From positions 1 through 42,170 of the forward strand of contig JANXCY010000017.1 of NCBI GenBank assembly GCA_025060135.1: a stretch of DNA of 42,170 bases, in the 5' to 3' direction. The notes beneath the pieces are model-generated. The model ran no database searches and was not told the DNA's origin. It saw only the letters and a program-made list of their open reading frames with translations. Origin of the DNA: Anaerolineae bacterium (lineage in GTDB: Bacteria > Chloroflexota > Anaerolineae > B4-G1 > DUEL01). Position numbers and translations under genes: made by a program. How positions within the stretch are numbered: the first letter of the stretch is position 1; every line of letters starts with the position of its first letter. Shown one piece after another: positions 15,740 through 24,959 of this stretch.

Positions 15740-16420
15740 TCACACCACAAACGGTTGGGGTTGTTCCTCCACGACCTCGGGTTTTGCCTCCGGAGAGAGG
15801 ACGTCCCCCTTGTAAATCCAGACCTTCACGCCGATGCGGCCGTAGGTGGTATAGGCCTCCGCGCGGGCGAAGTCAATATCGGCGCGCAGAGTCTGGCGGG
15901 GCACCCGGCCCTCCCGCATGGCAACCGGGCGGGCCATTTCGGCGCCGCCGATGCGCCCCTTGCAGACAATCCAGACCCCCTGGGCTCCGGCCCGCATCGC
16001 CTGCTGGATGGCCCGCTTCATCGCCCGGCCGTGGGAAATCCGGCGCTCCAGTTGAGCCACAATGTTCTGGGCCACCAGTCGGGCGTCCAGTTCCGGCTGC
16101 TCCACTTCCCGCACGTCCACGTGCACCCGTTTGCCGGTGATCTCCTCCAGTTCTTGCCGGAGCACCTTCACTGCGCCGCCCTTCCGCCCAATCACGATGC
16201 CCGGGCGCGCGGTCCAGATGGTCACCTGCACCTGATTCGGGAAGCGCTCAATCTCAATCCGGGAGACTCCCGCCGGAGCCAGTTCCCGCTCTATGTACTC
16301 CCGGATGCGCAGGTCCTCCTGCAGCAGGTCCCGGTAGGACTTGCCGTCGGCATACCAGCGGGCTTTCCAATCCCGCAGAATCTTCAACCGAAAGCCGTAG
16401 GGATGTACCTTTCGTCCCAA
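15740..16420 (-). CDS. rpsC: 30S ribosomal protein S3
   Basis: mRNA entry-tunnel helicase component. 226 residues. Type II KH domain with GIVIGRKGGAVKVL (GxxG loop). Then DVREVEQPELDARLVAQNIV, GVWIVCKGRIGGAEMAR, and TYGRIGVKVWIYKGD. The start is a TTG at 16420 (LGRKVHPYGFRLKIL): AGGAGG is 6 bases upstream, and the S3 family always begins just before KVHP. An ATG 18 codons upstream lies in repeat sequence and is rejected. Confidence 0.95.
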   Translation of the reverse strand: MGRKVHPYGFRLKILRDWKARWYADGKSYRDLLQEDLRIREYIERELAPAGVSRIEIERFPNQVQVTIWTARPGIVIGRKGGAVKVLRQELEEITGKRVHVDVREVEQPELDARLVAQNIVAQLERRISHGRAMKRAIQQAMRAGAQGVWIVCKGRIGGAEMARPVAMREGRVPRQTLRADIDFARAEAYTTYGRIGVKVWIYKGDVLSPEAKPEVVEEQPQPFVV

Positions 16421-16442
16421 AACGTCCCTCCTGATAATCTGA

Positions 16443-16506
16443 ACCACCAAGACACGAAGACACGAAGATGCCAATGATTTTCTTGGTGTCTTTGTGTCTT
16501 CGTGGT
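16443..16506. repeat. 8-bp AAGACACG-type repeat with inverted half (hairpin), rplV-rpsC spacer
   Basis: Left arm carries AAGACACG words twice; the right arm carries the inverse words (GTGTCTT) twice, so about 21 of 25 positions can pair around a loop near 16468-16480. It fills the 93-base spacer between the rplV stop and the rpsC ribosome site. Confidence 0.75.
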
Positions 16507-16513
16507 AAAATTT

Positions 16514-16870
16514 TCACTCTTCCTCAAACTCGTCCAGGACAACGGTGATGTGGGACGAGCGGCGGCGGATCGGGCGATACCGTCCCCGGGCGGCAAAGCG
16601 CGGCCGCACTCCCTTGCCCGGCGCCACTCCCGGCCCCTCGTCGGCCACAATATGGGCGATATACAGATTGTCCCGGGAGAGACCGATGTTTTCCTCCGCG
16701 TTGGCGACGGCCGAGCGGATCAGTTTCTCCACCGGGCGCGCGGCGGCCTGGGGCATCAGGCGCAATACCTCCAGCGCCCTTACCACATCCATACCGCGCA
16801 ACTGATCGATCACCCGGCGTACCTTTCGCGCCGACATCGGTATATGCTTTGCCTGTGCGCGGACCTCCAT
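16514..16870 (-). CDS. rplV: 50S ribosomal protein L22
   Basis: Exit-tunnel protein. 118 residues (E. coli 110). Starts MEVRAQAKHIPMSARKVRRV; then ALEVLRLMPQAAARPVEKLI, AVANAEENIGLSRDNLYIA, and the tunnel-loop RFAARGRYRPIRRRSSHITVV. Acidic end EFEEE. GGAG of an ACGGAGT repeat unit lies 8 bases before the ATG. Confidence 0.96.
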   Translation of the reverse strand: MEVRAQAKHIPMSARKVRRVIDQLRGMDVVRALEVLRLMPQAAARPVEKLIRSAVANAEENIGLSRDNLYIAHIVADEGPGVAPGKGVRPRFAARGRYRPIRRRSSHITVVLDEFEEE

Positions 16871-16877
16871 GTTGCCT

Positions 16878-16898
16878 ACTCCGTATTCCGTACTCCGT
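16878..16898 (-). repeat. 7-bp ACGGART array, rpsS-rplV spacer
   Basis: Three contiguous 7-base units (ACGGAGT, ACGGAAT and again ACGGAGT) read on the minus strand. The last unit ends 7 bases before the rplV ATG and provides its only clear Shine-Dalgarno. Confidence 0.75.
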
Positions 16899-16921
16899 TA
16901 TTCCATGTTCTGTGCGCTCTG

Positions 16922-17212
16922 CTACTTCTTCCGCCGCACTTCACCCTTCTTCTCTTTGGTGACGTGCCCCCGATAGGTCCGGGTCGGAGCGAACTCTCCC
17001 AGTTTGTGACCAACCATATTCTCGGTGATGTAGATGGGCACATGCCGCCGCCCGTCATGAACGGCGATGGTGTGGCCCACCATTTGCGGGAAGATGGTGG
17101 AAGCCCGGGACCAGGTGCGGATCACCCGTTTCTCCCCGGCCCGGTTCAGTTCTTCTATTTTCCGTAGCAACTTTGGGTCTACATACGGGCCTTTTTTCAG
17201 CGAGCGTCCCAT
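16922..17212 (-). CDS. rpsS: 30S ribosomal protein S19
   Basis: Head protein partnered with S13. 96 residues. Starts [20 protein letters not shown]; then [54 protein letters not shown] and a basic tail. GGAG from an ACGGAGC unit lies 7 bases upstream of the ATG. Confidence 0.97.
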   Translation of the reverse strand: MGRSLKKGPYVDPKLLRKIEELNRAGEKRVIRTWSRASTIFPQMVGHTIAVHDGRRHVPIYITENMVGHKLGEFAPTRTYRGHVTKEKKGEVRRKK

Positions 17213-17218
17213 ATTTCT

Positions 17219-17246
17219 GCTCCGTGCTGCGTATTGCGTGTTCCGT
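17219..17246 (-). repeat. 7-bp degenerate ACGSARY array, rplB-rpsS spacer
   Basis: Four contiguous 7-base units, variants of ACGGAGT, read on the minus strand. They occupy 28 of the 38 spacer bases, and the last carries GGAG at ribosome-site distance from rpsS. Confidence 0.7.
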
Positions 17247-17250
17247 CAGC

Positions 17251-18087
17251 CTACTGGCGGCGCTGACCTCGGCGACGGATGATGTACTTATCCGTCGTCT
17301 TGTTGCGACGGGTTTTCTTGCCCAGGGTTGGCTTGCCCCATGGTGTCTTCGGGCCGGGCATACCGATGGGCGAACGGCCTTCGCCACCGCCGTGCGGGTG
17401 GTCGCGCGGGCTCATCGCGGAACCGCGCACATGGGGACGCCGTCCCAGCCAGCGCTTGCGGCCTGCTTTGCCCAACTTGATGTTGGCGTGATCCTCATTC
17501 CCCACTTGCCCGACCGTCGCCATACACTCTTTGCGGATCAGCCGCATCTCGCCGCTGGGCAGCCGGATCGTTACGTAATCTCCTTCCTTCGCCAGCACCT
17601 GGGCGGCGCAGCCCGCCGACCGGACCAACTGTCCGCCCCGTCCGGGATACAATTCAATATTGTGGACCGTTGTCCCCAACGGGATGCGCTCCAGCGGCAG
17701 CGCGTTCCCCACCCGAACCTCGGCGGTCGGACCGCTCATCACCGTATCCCCGACCTTCAGGCCCAGCGGAGCCAGGATGTACCGTTTTTCGCCGTCGGCG
17801 TAGACCAGCAGGGCGATGCGTGCTGACCGGTTCGGATCGTACTCTATAGAGGCCACGCGGGCCGGAATCCCGTGCTTATCCCGCTTGAAGTCAATAAGAC
17901 GGTATAGCCGCTTATGGCCACCGCCTCGGTGGCGAATGGTGATTCGTCCCTGGACATTCCGCCCGCCCTTTTTCTTCAAAGGTACTACCAGGCTTCGTTC
18001 CGGCTCCGTCTTCGTGATTTCCTCAAATAGTGAGCCGGTCATCCCCCGGCGCCCGGGCGATGTTGGCTTGTAGACCTTGATCCCCAC
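17251..18087 (-). CDS. rplB: 50S ribosomal protein L2
   Basis: Peptidyl-transferase-centre protein. 278 residues (E. coli 273). Seen: [37 protein letters not shown], the central [21 protein letters not shown], and the signature [20 protein letters not shown] with the conserved histidine. GTG start at 18087 with GGAGG 6 bases upstream. Confidence 0.97.
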   Translation of the reverse strand: MGIKVYKPTSPGRRGMTGSLFEEITKTEPERSLVVPLKKKGGRNVQGRITIRHRGGGHKRLYRLIDFKRDKHGIPARVASIEYDPNRSARIALLVYADGEKRYILAPLGLKVGDTVMSGPTAEVRVGNALPLERIPLGTTVHNIELYPGRGGQLVRSAGCAAQVLAKEGDYVTIRLPSGEMRLIRKECMATVGQVGNEDHANIKLGKAGRKRWLGRRPHVRGSAMSPRDHPHGGGEGRSPIGMPGPKTPWGKPTLGKKTRRNKTTDKYIIRRRGQRRQ

Positions 18088-18088
18088 C

Positions 18089-18391
18089 TTAGCCCTCCAG
18101 CACTTCCAGTTCCGGGATACGCTCCCCTTCGGCGAGGGTAACCACCGCCTTCTTCCAGGCCGGAATCCGCACCACCCGACGGCGTCCCCACCGCCGGACG
18201 GCTTTGGCTGGCATGTTGGCGATGTTCACCGATTCCACGCGGACCTGATAGATCGTCTCCACGGCTTGTTTGACCAGGGCCTTGTTGGCCCGCCGGTCCA
18301 CCTCAAAGGTGTACTGCCGTCGGCGGAGCGAGGTGGCCCGCTGGGTCTTTTCCGTCAAAACCGGTCGTTTGATGACCTCGTAGATGTGCAT
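18089..18391 (-). CDS. rplW: 50S ribosomal protein L23
   Basis: Main chaperone/SRP docking site at the tunnel exit. 100 residues. Starts [17 protein letters not shown]; then [37 protein letters not shown]. Begins 4 bases after rplD and ends 1 base before the rplB GTG. Confidence 0.96.
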   Translation of the reverse strand: MHIYEVIKRPVLTEKTQRATSLRRRQYTFEVDRRANKALVKQAVETIYQVRVESVNIANMPAKAVRRWGRRRVVRIPAWKKAVVTLAEGERIPELEVLEG

Positions 18392-18395
18392 GGCC

Positions 18396-19016
18396 CTACC
18401 CCAGAATAGACTCTATCACCTGCAAGGCGCCCAGTGGCATGACCACTTTCTCGTACTGCAACAGGTCGCGGATGTTCAGGTAACTGGCATGGAGCGTCTT
18501 GACCTTCGGTAGATTGCGCACCGACTTCTCTACCGTCTCGTTGCGGCCAGGCAGGAGAATCAGAGCATTCTCTCCCACGTTAAGCCGGGAGAGGACCTCG
18601 CGCATGTCCCGCGTCTTCGGCTCGGGCAACTCCAGCCGGTCCACCACCACGATCTGCTGTTGGCCGGCTTTCACGCTTAGGGCGCTGCGCAGGGCGGCCC
18701 GGCGCATCTTTTTGGGCATCCGCTGTTCGTAACTGCGCGGCTTGGGCCCGTGGGCGACACCGCCGCCGACGAAAATCGGCGCATTCCGGCTGCCGTGGCG
18801 AGCCCGGCCCGTCCCTTTCTGGCGATACCATTTCCGGGTCGTCCGGTTCACCTCGCCGCGCGACTTGGTCTTATGGGTGCCCAGGCGGGCGTTGGCCAGT
18901 TGCCGTACCAGTGCCTGGTGCATCAGCGGCACGTTGATCGGTGCCTCAAAGATGTCGGGCCGCAATTCTATTTCATCCACCTGCTGCCCGCTCATATTCC
19001 AGACGGGAACCTTCAT
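18396..19016 (-). CDS. rplD: 50S ribosomal protein L4
   Basis: Tunnel-constriction protein and, in E. coli, repressor of the S10 operon. 206 residues. Starts MKVPVWNMSGQQVDEIELRP; the extended loop has TKSRGEVNRTTRKWYRQKGTG, RARHGSRNAPIFVGGGVAHG and PRSYEQRMPKKMRRAALRSAL. C-terminal NVRDLLQ-like NIRDLLQYEKVVMPLGAL. GGAGG precedes the ATG. Confidence 0.96.
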   Translation of the reverse strand: MKVPVWNMSGQQVDEIELRPDIFEAPINVPLMHQALVRQLANARLGTHKTKSRGEVNRTTRKWYRQKGTGRARHGSRNAPIFVGGGVAHGPKPRSYEQRMPKKMRRAALRSALSVKAGQQQIVVVDRLELPEPKTRDMREVLSRLNVGENALILLPGRNETVEKSVRNLPKVKTLHASYLNIRDLLQYEKVVMPLGALQVIESILG

Positions 19017-19025
19017 CGTCTACCC

Positions 19026-19053
19026 CCTCCATACTCGGTACGGCGGACTCCGT
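19026..19053 (-). repeat. Degenerate 7-bp array, rplC-rplD spacer
   Basis: Four 7-base words of the ACGGAGT family (best copies ACGGAGT and ACCGAGT, worst CCGCCGT), read on the minus strand. The last word (ATGGAGG) supplies the rplD Shine-Dalgarno. This is the most diverged member of the family. Confidence 0.5.
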
Positions 19054-19056
19054 TCC

Positions 19057-19746
19057 TTACCCCTTGCGCAGTTCCTTCGTCTTTCGGGCCTGTTTGATCA
19101 TCACCAGGCTACCCCGATGGCCCGGGACGGCGCCGCGCACCGCCAGCAGGTTCCGTTCCGGGTCCACCATGACCACTTCCAGGTTCTGCACGGTTACTCG
19201 CACACCGCCCATTCGGCCAGGCATCCGCAGTCCCTTCAGCACCCGGCCCGGTGTGGTGGTGGCGCCGATAGAGCCGTGGCGGCGCTCCCGGTCCGATTGA
19301 CCATGGGTTTTAGGCTGGCGGTTGAAGCCGTAGCGCTTGATGCCCCCGGCGAACCCGCGCCCTTTGGACGTGCCCACCACATCCACTCGGTCGCCGACCT
19401 GGAAGACGGCCACGGTGATTTTCTCGCCCTCGGCGGGTGCCTCTTCCGGCTTCACGCGGAACTCCCGCAGGTGGCGTAGGGGTCCGGGTATCCCTTTCAG
19501 CACCCGTCGGCGCGGGTGCATAGAGTCCGTCTTCAGCAGGCCCAGGTGGCCCAACTGCCCGCGCGTCAGGCGGGAAGGCTTCACCGGCTCAAAGCCCAAC
19601 TGTACCGCACTGTAGCCGTCCCGCTCCGGCGTCTTGACCTGAGTGACCCAACAGGGTCCGGCCTCAATCACCGTAACGGGGATCGCTTCTCCTTCGGCGG
19701 TAAACAACGTGGTCATTCCGACCTTTTTCCCCAGAATTCCTTTCAC
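19057..19746 (-). CDS. rplC: 50S ribosomal protein L3
   Basis: Assembly-initiating protein near the peptidyl-transferase centre. 229 residues. Seen: [84 protein letters not shown] 19746 has AAGGAG at 8 bases and matches the family start MKGILG. Another GTG at 19755 overlaps the AAGGAG itself, so it is rejected. Confidence 0.96.
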   Translation of the reverse strand: MKGILGKKVGMTTLFTAEGEAIPVTVIEAGPCWVTQVKTPERDGYSAVQLGFEPVKPSRLTRGQLGHLGLLKTDSMHPRRRVLKGIPGPLRHLREFRVKPEEAPAEGEKITVAVFQVGDRVDVVGTSKGRGFAGGIKRYGFNRQPKTHGQSDRERRHGSIGATTTPGRVLKGLRMPGRMGGVRVTVQNLEVVMVDPERNLLAVRGAVPGHRGSLVMIKQARKTKELRKG

Positions 19747-19804
19747 GATCCTCACTCCTTTGTGGGACTGTCAGCCCGGGGACAGACTGCATCATCCCGG
19801 TTGT

Positions 19805-19880
19805 CAGGATACAGGGATACAGGGATGCAAGGATACCAGGGACCCCCGCTCCTTGCCTCCTTGCCTCCTTGCATCCTGGT
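19805..19880. repeat. 8-bp ACAGGGAT-type repeat with inverted half, rpsJ-rplC spacer
   Basis: Plus strand: four words of type ACAGGGAT or GCAAGGAT (19805-19840) are followed by three CTCCTTGC words and ATCCTGG, which are the inverse family. The two halves can fold on each other. The array accounts for most of the 137-base spacer. Confidence 0.75.
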
Positions 19881-19883
19881 CTA

Positions 19884-20192
19884 CTACAACTTAATTTCTA
19901 TGTCCACCCCGGCGGGCAGGTTGAGCCGCATCAGCGCATCGATGGTCTTATTATCCGGCTCCAGGACGTCTATCACTCGCTTGTGGGTCCGGATTTCAAA
20001 GTGCTCGTGGGAATCTTTATCAATGAAAGTGGACCGGCGCACGGTGAAGCGTTCTATCTGGGTCGGCAACGGGATGGGGCCGACCACTGTCGCTCCCGTG
20101 CGCTCGGCCGCCTCCACGATGCGCCGGGCGGACTCATCCAGCACCCGGTGGTCATAGGCCTTCAAGCGGATCCGAATCCTCTGTTTGGCCAT
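19884..20192 (-). CDS. rpsJ: 30S ribosomal protein S10
   Basis: Head protein, also NusE in antitermination complexes. 102 residues. Starts [19 protein letters not shown]; then [20 protein letters not shown] and [20 protein letters not shown]. First gene of the S10 cluster, 22 bases after tuf, so tuf and rpsJ are probably on one transcript. Confidence 0.97.
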   Translation of the reverse strand: MAKQRIRIRLKAYDHRVLDESARRIVEAAERTGATVVGPIPLPTQIERFTVRRSTFIDKDSHEHFEIRTHKRVIDVLEPDNKTIDALMRLNLPAGVDIEIKL

Positions 20193-20214
20193 TGTGGGAA
20201 TCAGTAACCGGGGG

Positions 20215-21432
<1,218 letters not shown>

Positions 21433-21624
21433 CTCTCCTTTCTCCTTTCATCTCATCAGGTGATTCGCAGATTCAGAGGTTCTTCGTCATCGATTCAGCC
21501 TTTGCTCCCCCCAACGGGGATGAGACGGTATGAAAATCCCGTTCCTCTTCCCGATGGGGGGCTTAAGAGCACCATCTTTCGGGCCTTTCTGTCCCATAGG
21601 TTACAAGGGGTGGGTGGCGAAACA

Positions 21625-21655
21625 GTTCGGGCCGGAGTTATCCTCCGGCCCGAAC
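21625..21655 (-). terminator. Perfect 13-bp hairpin between fusA and tuf
   Basis: GTTCGGGCCGGAG (21625-21637) and CTCCGGCCCGAAC (21643-21655) pair perfectly around a 5-base loop. It starts 39 bases after the fusA stop in transcription order. Only TGTTT follows, so termination may be partial. It could set the ratio of fusA to the tuf-S10 genes. The rest of the 262-base spacer has no gene and no clear promoter. Confidence 0.6.
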
Positions 21656-21694
21656 GGCACTGGAGAACAACTCCCAACTCAGTGAGAGCGTCTT

Positions 21695-23770
21695 CTACCA
21701 GCCACGACCCCCATATAAGATGGCCTCCATCTGTTCTTTATCCACCGGGGCGTAGTGGTGGAATTCCATTGTAAAAGTGCCCCGTCCCTGGGTCAGGGAA
21801 CGGAGGTCGGTGGCATAACCGAACATCCGGGCCAGGGGCACCATTGCCCGGATCGCGCGCACGCCGCCTGGTCGCCCTTCCATGCCTTCAATGGTGGCCC
21901 CCCGACTGTTCAGATCGCCGATGACTTCTCCCAGGGAGGCTTCTGGTACCACCACCTCTGCCCGCATGACCGGCTCCAGCAGTACTGGCTTCGCCTCTTC
22001 CACTGCCCGCTTGAAGGCCATCGAACCGGCCACTTTGAAGGCCATTTCGGTGGAGGTTTCCGGGTTCCAGGTTCCTTCCAGCAGGGTAACCTGCACGTCC
22101 ACCAGGGGATAGCCTGCCAGAACGCCGCTCTCCATGGCCTCGCGGCATCCCTCCTCCACCGCCTTTATGAAAGGTGCGGGCAGGAATTTCCCCCGGCTGG
22201 GGTCCTGGAACCGGAATCCGCCTCCCGAAGGCAGCGGTTCCACTGCCAGCCGTACCTGGGCATACTGGGGCTCCCCGCTGAGGGGGCGGTCAAAGACGGC
22301 CTCTCCTTCTGCGCGGGTGGTGATCGTCTCCCGATAGGCTACTCGGGGGCGTCCTACCCGCCCTTCCACGTGAAACTCCCGCACCAGCCGGTCTACCAGG
22401 ATTTCCAGGTGGAGTTCCCCCATTCCGGCCAGAATCGTCTGTCCGGTGTTCTCGTCGGTACGGACAATGAACGTGGGGTCTTCCTCAGCCAGCCGCCGAA
22501 GGGCTTGCTGCAGTTGCTCCTGGTCGGCCGCGGTCTTCGGCTCAATGGCCACGAAGACCACCGGTTCCGGGAAGGTGATGGGCTCCAGAATGATGGGCGC
22601 TGTTGGTGGGCAGAGGGTATCGCCGGTGAACGTGGTCTTGAGGCCCACCACACCGCCGATGTCCCCAGCCGTCAGTTCGGGAATCTCTTCCCGATCCCGG
22701 GCGAACATGCGCAGGAGTTTGCTGATACGCTCCGTCTGCCCCTTGCCGGGGTTGTAGACGGAGGAGCCGACCTTGAGTTTGCCCGAGTAGACCCGAACGT
22801 AGACCAGGCGGCCCACGTAGGGGTCGCTGGCCACTTTGAAGGCCAGGGCCGCCAGCGGCGCGTTGACGTCGGCGGGACGAGTCTCTGGCTCTCCGGTGCG
22901 GGGATTTTCTCCTTTCACCGGCGGGATGTCCAAAGGGGAGGGCAGGTAGTCCACGACGGCGTCCAGCAGCGGCTGTACACCTTTGTTGCGCAGGGCGGAA
23001 CCGCAGAGCACCGGGACCAAGGTCCCGGCGATGGTGGCCCGCCGCAGAGCCCGCCGCAGGTCGACCGCCGGAATTTCCTCGCCCTCCAGATAACGGGCCA
23101 TCAGGTCGTCGTCCGTTTCCACAATCTGCTCCAGGACCCGTTCCCGCAGGGCCTGCACCTCATCGGCCAGTTCCGGGGGGATGGGCTCTATCACGGGCTC
23201 TTTGCCCAACTCGTCCACCCAAGTGATGGATCGCATCTCCAGCAGGTCCACCACTCCCCGGAAAGAGAGTTCCCGACCGATGGGCCACTGGAGGGGCACC
23301 GGGTTGGCGCCCAGTCGCTCCCGGATGGTCTCGGTGGCGTGGGCAAAGTCGGCGCCCAGTTTGTCCATTTTGTTAATGAAAGCGATAAGGGGCACGCCGA
23401 ACGAACGGGCCTGCCGCCAGACGGTCTCCGACTGAGGCTCCACTCCGGCAACGGCATCAAAGACCACGACGCCTCCATCCAGGACGCGCAGGCTGCGTTG
23501 GACCTCGGCGGTGAAATCAATGTGCCCCGGTGTATCGATGATGTTAATCTGATGGTCCCGCCAGAAGCAGGTAACGGCCGCCGCGGTGATGGTGATGCCC
23601 CGTTCCCGCTCCTGGACCATCCAGTCGGTAACGGTGGTCCCTTCGTCCACCGTCCCCATCCGATGGGTTTTCCCCGTGTAAAAGAGAATCCGCTCGGTGG
23701 TGGTCGTTTTCCCCGCGTCAATGTGGGCAATGATCCCGATGTTGCGAACCCGCTCCAGGGGCCACGCCAT
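21695..23770 (-). CDS. fusA: Elongation factor G
   Basis: Translocase GTPase. 691 residues (E. coli 704). P-loop AHIDAGKTT, switch I with the intact [12 protein letters not shown] block, [17 protein letters not shown]. Domain IV shows [13 protein letters not shown], and domain [16 protein letters not shown] and [22 protein letters not shown]. Start [20 protein letters not shown]. Its normal switch I contrasts with the abnormal one of the neighbouring tuf. Confidence 0.97.
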   Translation of the reverse strand: MAWPLERVRNIGIIAHIDAGKTTTTERILFYTGKTHRMGTVDEGTTVTDWMVQERERGITITAAAVTCFWRDHQINIIDTPGHIDFTAEVQRSLRVLDGGVVVFDAVAGVEPQSETVWRQARSFGVPLIAFINKMDKLGADFAHATETIRERLGANPVPLQWPIGRELSFRGVVDLLEMRSITWVDELGKEPVIEPIPPELADEVQALRERVLEQIVETDDDLMARYLEGEEIPAVDLRRALRRATIAGTLVPVLCGSALRNKGVQPLLDAVVDYLPSPLDIPPVKGENPRTGEPETRPADVNAPLAALAFKVASDPYVGRLVYVRVYSGKLKVGSSVYNPGKGQTERISKLLRMFARDREEIPELTAGDIGGVVGLKTTFTGDTLCPPTAPIILEPITFPEPVVFVAIEPKTAADQEQLQQALRRLAEEDPTFIVRTDENTGQTILAGMGELHLEILVDRLVREFHVEGRVGRPRVAYRETITTRAEGEAVFDRPLSGEPQYAQVRLAVEPLPSGGGFRFQDPSRGKFLPAPFIKAVEEGCREAMESGVLAGYPLVDVQVTLLEGTWNPETSTEMAFKVAGSMAFKRAVEEAKPVLLEPVMRAEVVVPEASLGEVIGDLNSRGATIEGMEGRPGGVRAIRAMVPLARMFGYATDLRSLTQGRGTFTMEFHHYAPVDKEQMEAILYGGRGW

Positions 23771-23815
23771 GGCATCTATACCTCCGGGTCGCCCGGGTGC
23801 CCACCAGGAGAAGCG

Positions 23816-24286
23816 CTACCACCGATAGTGGGCAAACGCCTGATTGGCTTCGGCCATCCTGTGGGTATCTTCCCGTTTCTTGATGGCGGCGCCGGTTTTG
23901 TTGACCGCGTCCATCAGTTCGGCGGCCAGTTTCTCGGCCATGGAGCGCCCGGACCGATTACGGGCGGCTTCCAGAATCCAGCGGATGGCCAGACTGGTCT
24001 GGCGATAGGGCGGTACTTCAACTGGCACCTGGTAGGTTGCCCCGCCGACGCGTCGGGGTTTGACCTCCAGAAGAGGGGAAACGTTCCGGACCGCCTCTTC
24101 CACGACTTCCAGTGCCGGGCGCCGGGTTCGCTCCTCCACGATGTTCATGGCCTGGTACATGATGCGGGCCGCCAGACTCTTTTTGCCGTCTTTCATGATT
24201 TTGTTAATAAACCTGGCGACCAGCACACTGTTATAGCGCAGGTCCGGCTCAATTTCTCGCTTCGGTGGACGGTATCGTCTGGGCAT
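23816..24286 (-). CDS. rpsG: 30S ribosomal protein S7
   Basis: Head-assembly protein at the E site. 156 residues, the Gram-positive length. [81 protein letters not shown] and the ending [16 protein letters not shown] 24286 sits 16 bases after the rpsL stop; the longer frame overlaps rpsL and is rejected. Confidence 0.97.
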   Translation of the reverse strand: MPRRYRPPKREIEPDLRYNSVLVARFINKIMKDGKKSLAARIMYQAMNIVEERTRRPALEVVEEAVRNVSPLLEVKPRRVGGATYQVPVEVPPYRQTSLAIRWILEAARNRSGRSMAEKLAAELMDAVNKTGAAIKKREDTHRMAEANQAFAHYRW

Positions 24287-24302
24287 TCTGGCCACCCCAT
24301 GC

Positions 24303-24761
24303 TTATTTCTTTCCAGGCTTTGCAGCAGGCCTGGCCGGGCTCTTGCCTTTGCTGGCCTTGGTGCCGTACTTGGAGCGTTGCTGAGCGCGACCCTCCACAC
24401 CGGCCGCGTCCAGCGCGCCCCGAATGATGTGATAGCGGACGCCCGGCAGGTCTTTCACGCGGCCGCCGCGCACCAGCACCACCGAGTGTTCCTGCAGGTT
24501 GTGCCCTTCGCCAGGGATGTAGGCTGTGATCTCAATGCCATTGGTTAACCGCACGCGGGCGATTTTGCGCAGCGCGGAGTTGGGCTTCTTCGGCGTCATC
24601 GTTCGTACCTGGGTGCAGACGCCCCGCTTCTGCGGCGCGCCCTTGGGCGTCCGGAAGCGCCGTTGCTTAAACGAGTTGAAAATATACTGTAGTGCTGGTG
24701 CCTTGGTTTTCTTTTCTTTGGGCTTTCGGCCTTTGCGAACCAGTTGATTGATCGTGGGCAT
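24303..24761 (-). CDS. rpsL: 30S ribosomal protein S12
   Basis: Decoding-centre protein. 152 residues (E. coli 124). Starts [20 protein letters not shown] and contains the invariant [17 protein letters not shown] and [17 protein letters not shown]. An insertion of about 16 residues ([16 protein letters not shown]) precedes PQKRGVC; I recall similar inserts in Chloroflexota S12. The tail is lysine/alanine-rich. GGGAG lies 6 bases before the ATG. Confidence 0.96.
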   Translation of the reverse strand: MPTINQLVRKGRKPKEKKTKAPALQYIFNSFKQRRFRTPKGAPQKRGVCTQVRTMTPKKPNSALRKIARVRLTNGIEITAYIPGEGHNLQEHSVVLVRGGRVKDLPGVRYHIIRGALDAAGVEGRAQQRSKYGTKASKGKSPARPAAKPGKK

Positions 24762-24771
24762 TATGCTCTCC

Positions 24772-24873
24772 CTATCGCATCAGCGCAGCGCTGGGATTGT
24801 CCCGGGCGATCCGGTGCTGGAAAGCCAGGTTGTCCACAACGTCCGGTAACCAGACGAAATCGTCCACAGACAT
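24772..24873 (-). pseudogene. 33-codon ORF, possible BrnT-type toxin stub
   Basis: ATG 24873 to TAG 24772 encodes MSVDDFVWLPDVVDNLAFQH and a short tail. The spacing of the W-L-P, V-V and L-x-x-x-H residues resembles the N-terminus of BrnT/DUF4258-type toxins, which run to about 90 residues; here the frame stops early. No good ribosome site is seen. It fills the spacer between the internal promoter and rpsL. It could also be a chance ORF or a leader peptide. Confidence 0.35.
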
Positions 24874-24930
24874 TGGGACATTATTGCCCTTGCCCGCTTT
24901 CTCAAACCCTTGCCCGTTTGACGAGCGGGC

Positions 24931-24959
24931 ATTTTACCACAGATTGCAAAATTAGTCAA
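24931..24959 (-). promoter_or_regulatory. Sigma70 promoter at the rpoB stop codon, upstream of rpsL
   Basis: Minus strand TTGACT (24954-24959) and TAAAAT (24931-24936) with a 17-base spacer. The -35 box overlaps the rpoB stop (codons GAC TAA). Transcription would start near 24924, giving a roughly 160-base leader before rpsL with a small GCCCG...CGGGC hairpin at its 5' end. Confidence 0.75.

Noticed and set aside
19747-19755. GTG 19755 as rplC start, GTG 13953 as rplE start, GTG 9918 as secY start
   Set aside because: Each of these codons overlaps the Shine-Dalgarno sequence of the next in-frame start, which also matches the family N-terminus better.
21755-24427. Very long plus-strand ORF (890 codons) opposite fusA and rpsG
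   Set aside because: It is a mirror of well-conserved genes on the other strand in GC-rich DNA, with low-complexity composition and no ribosome site. The same holds for the long plus-strand ORFs at 3322-4872, 8539-10068, 25549-27021 and 27127-28452.
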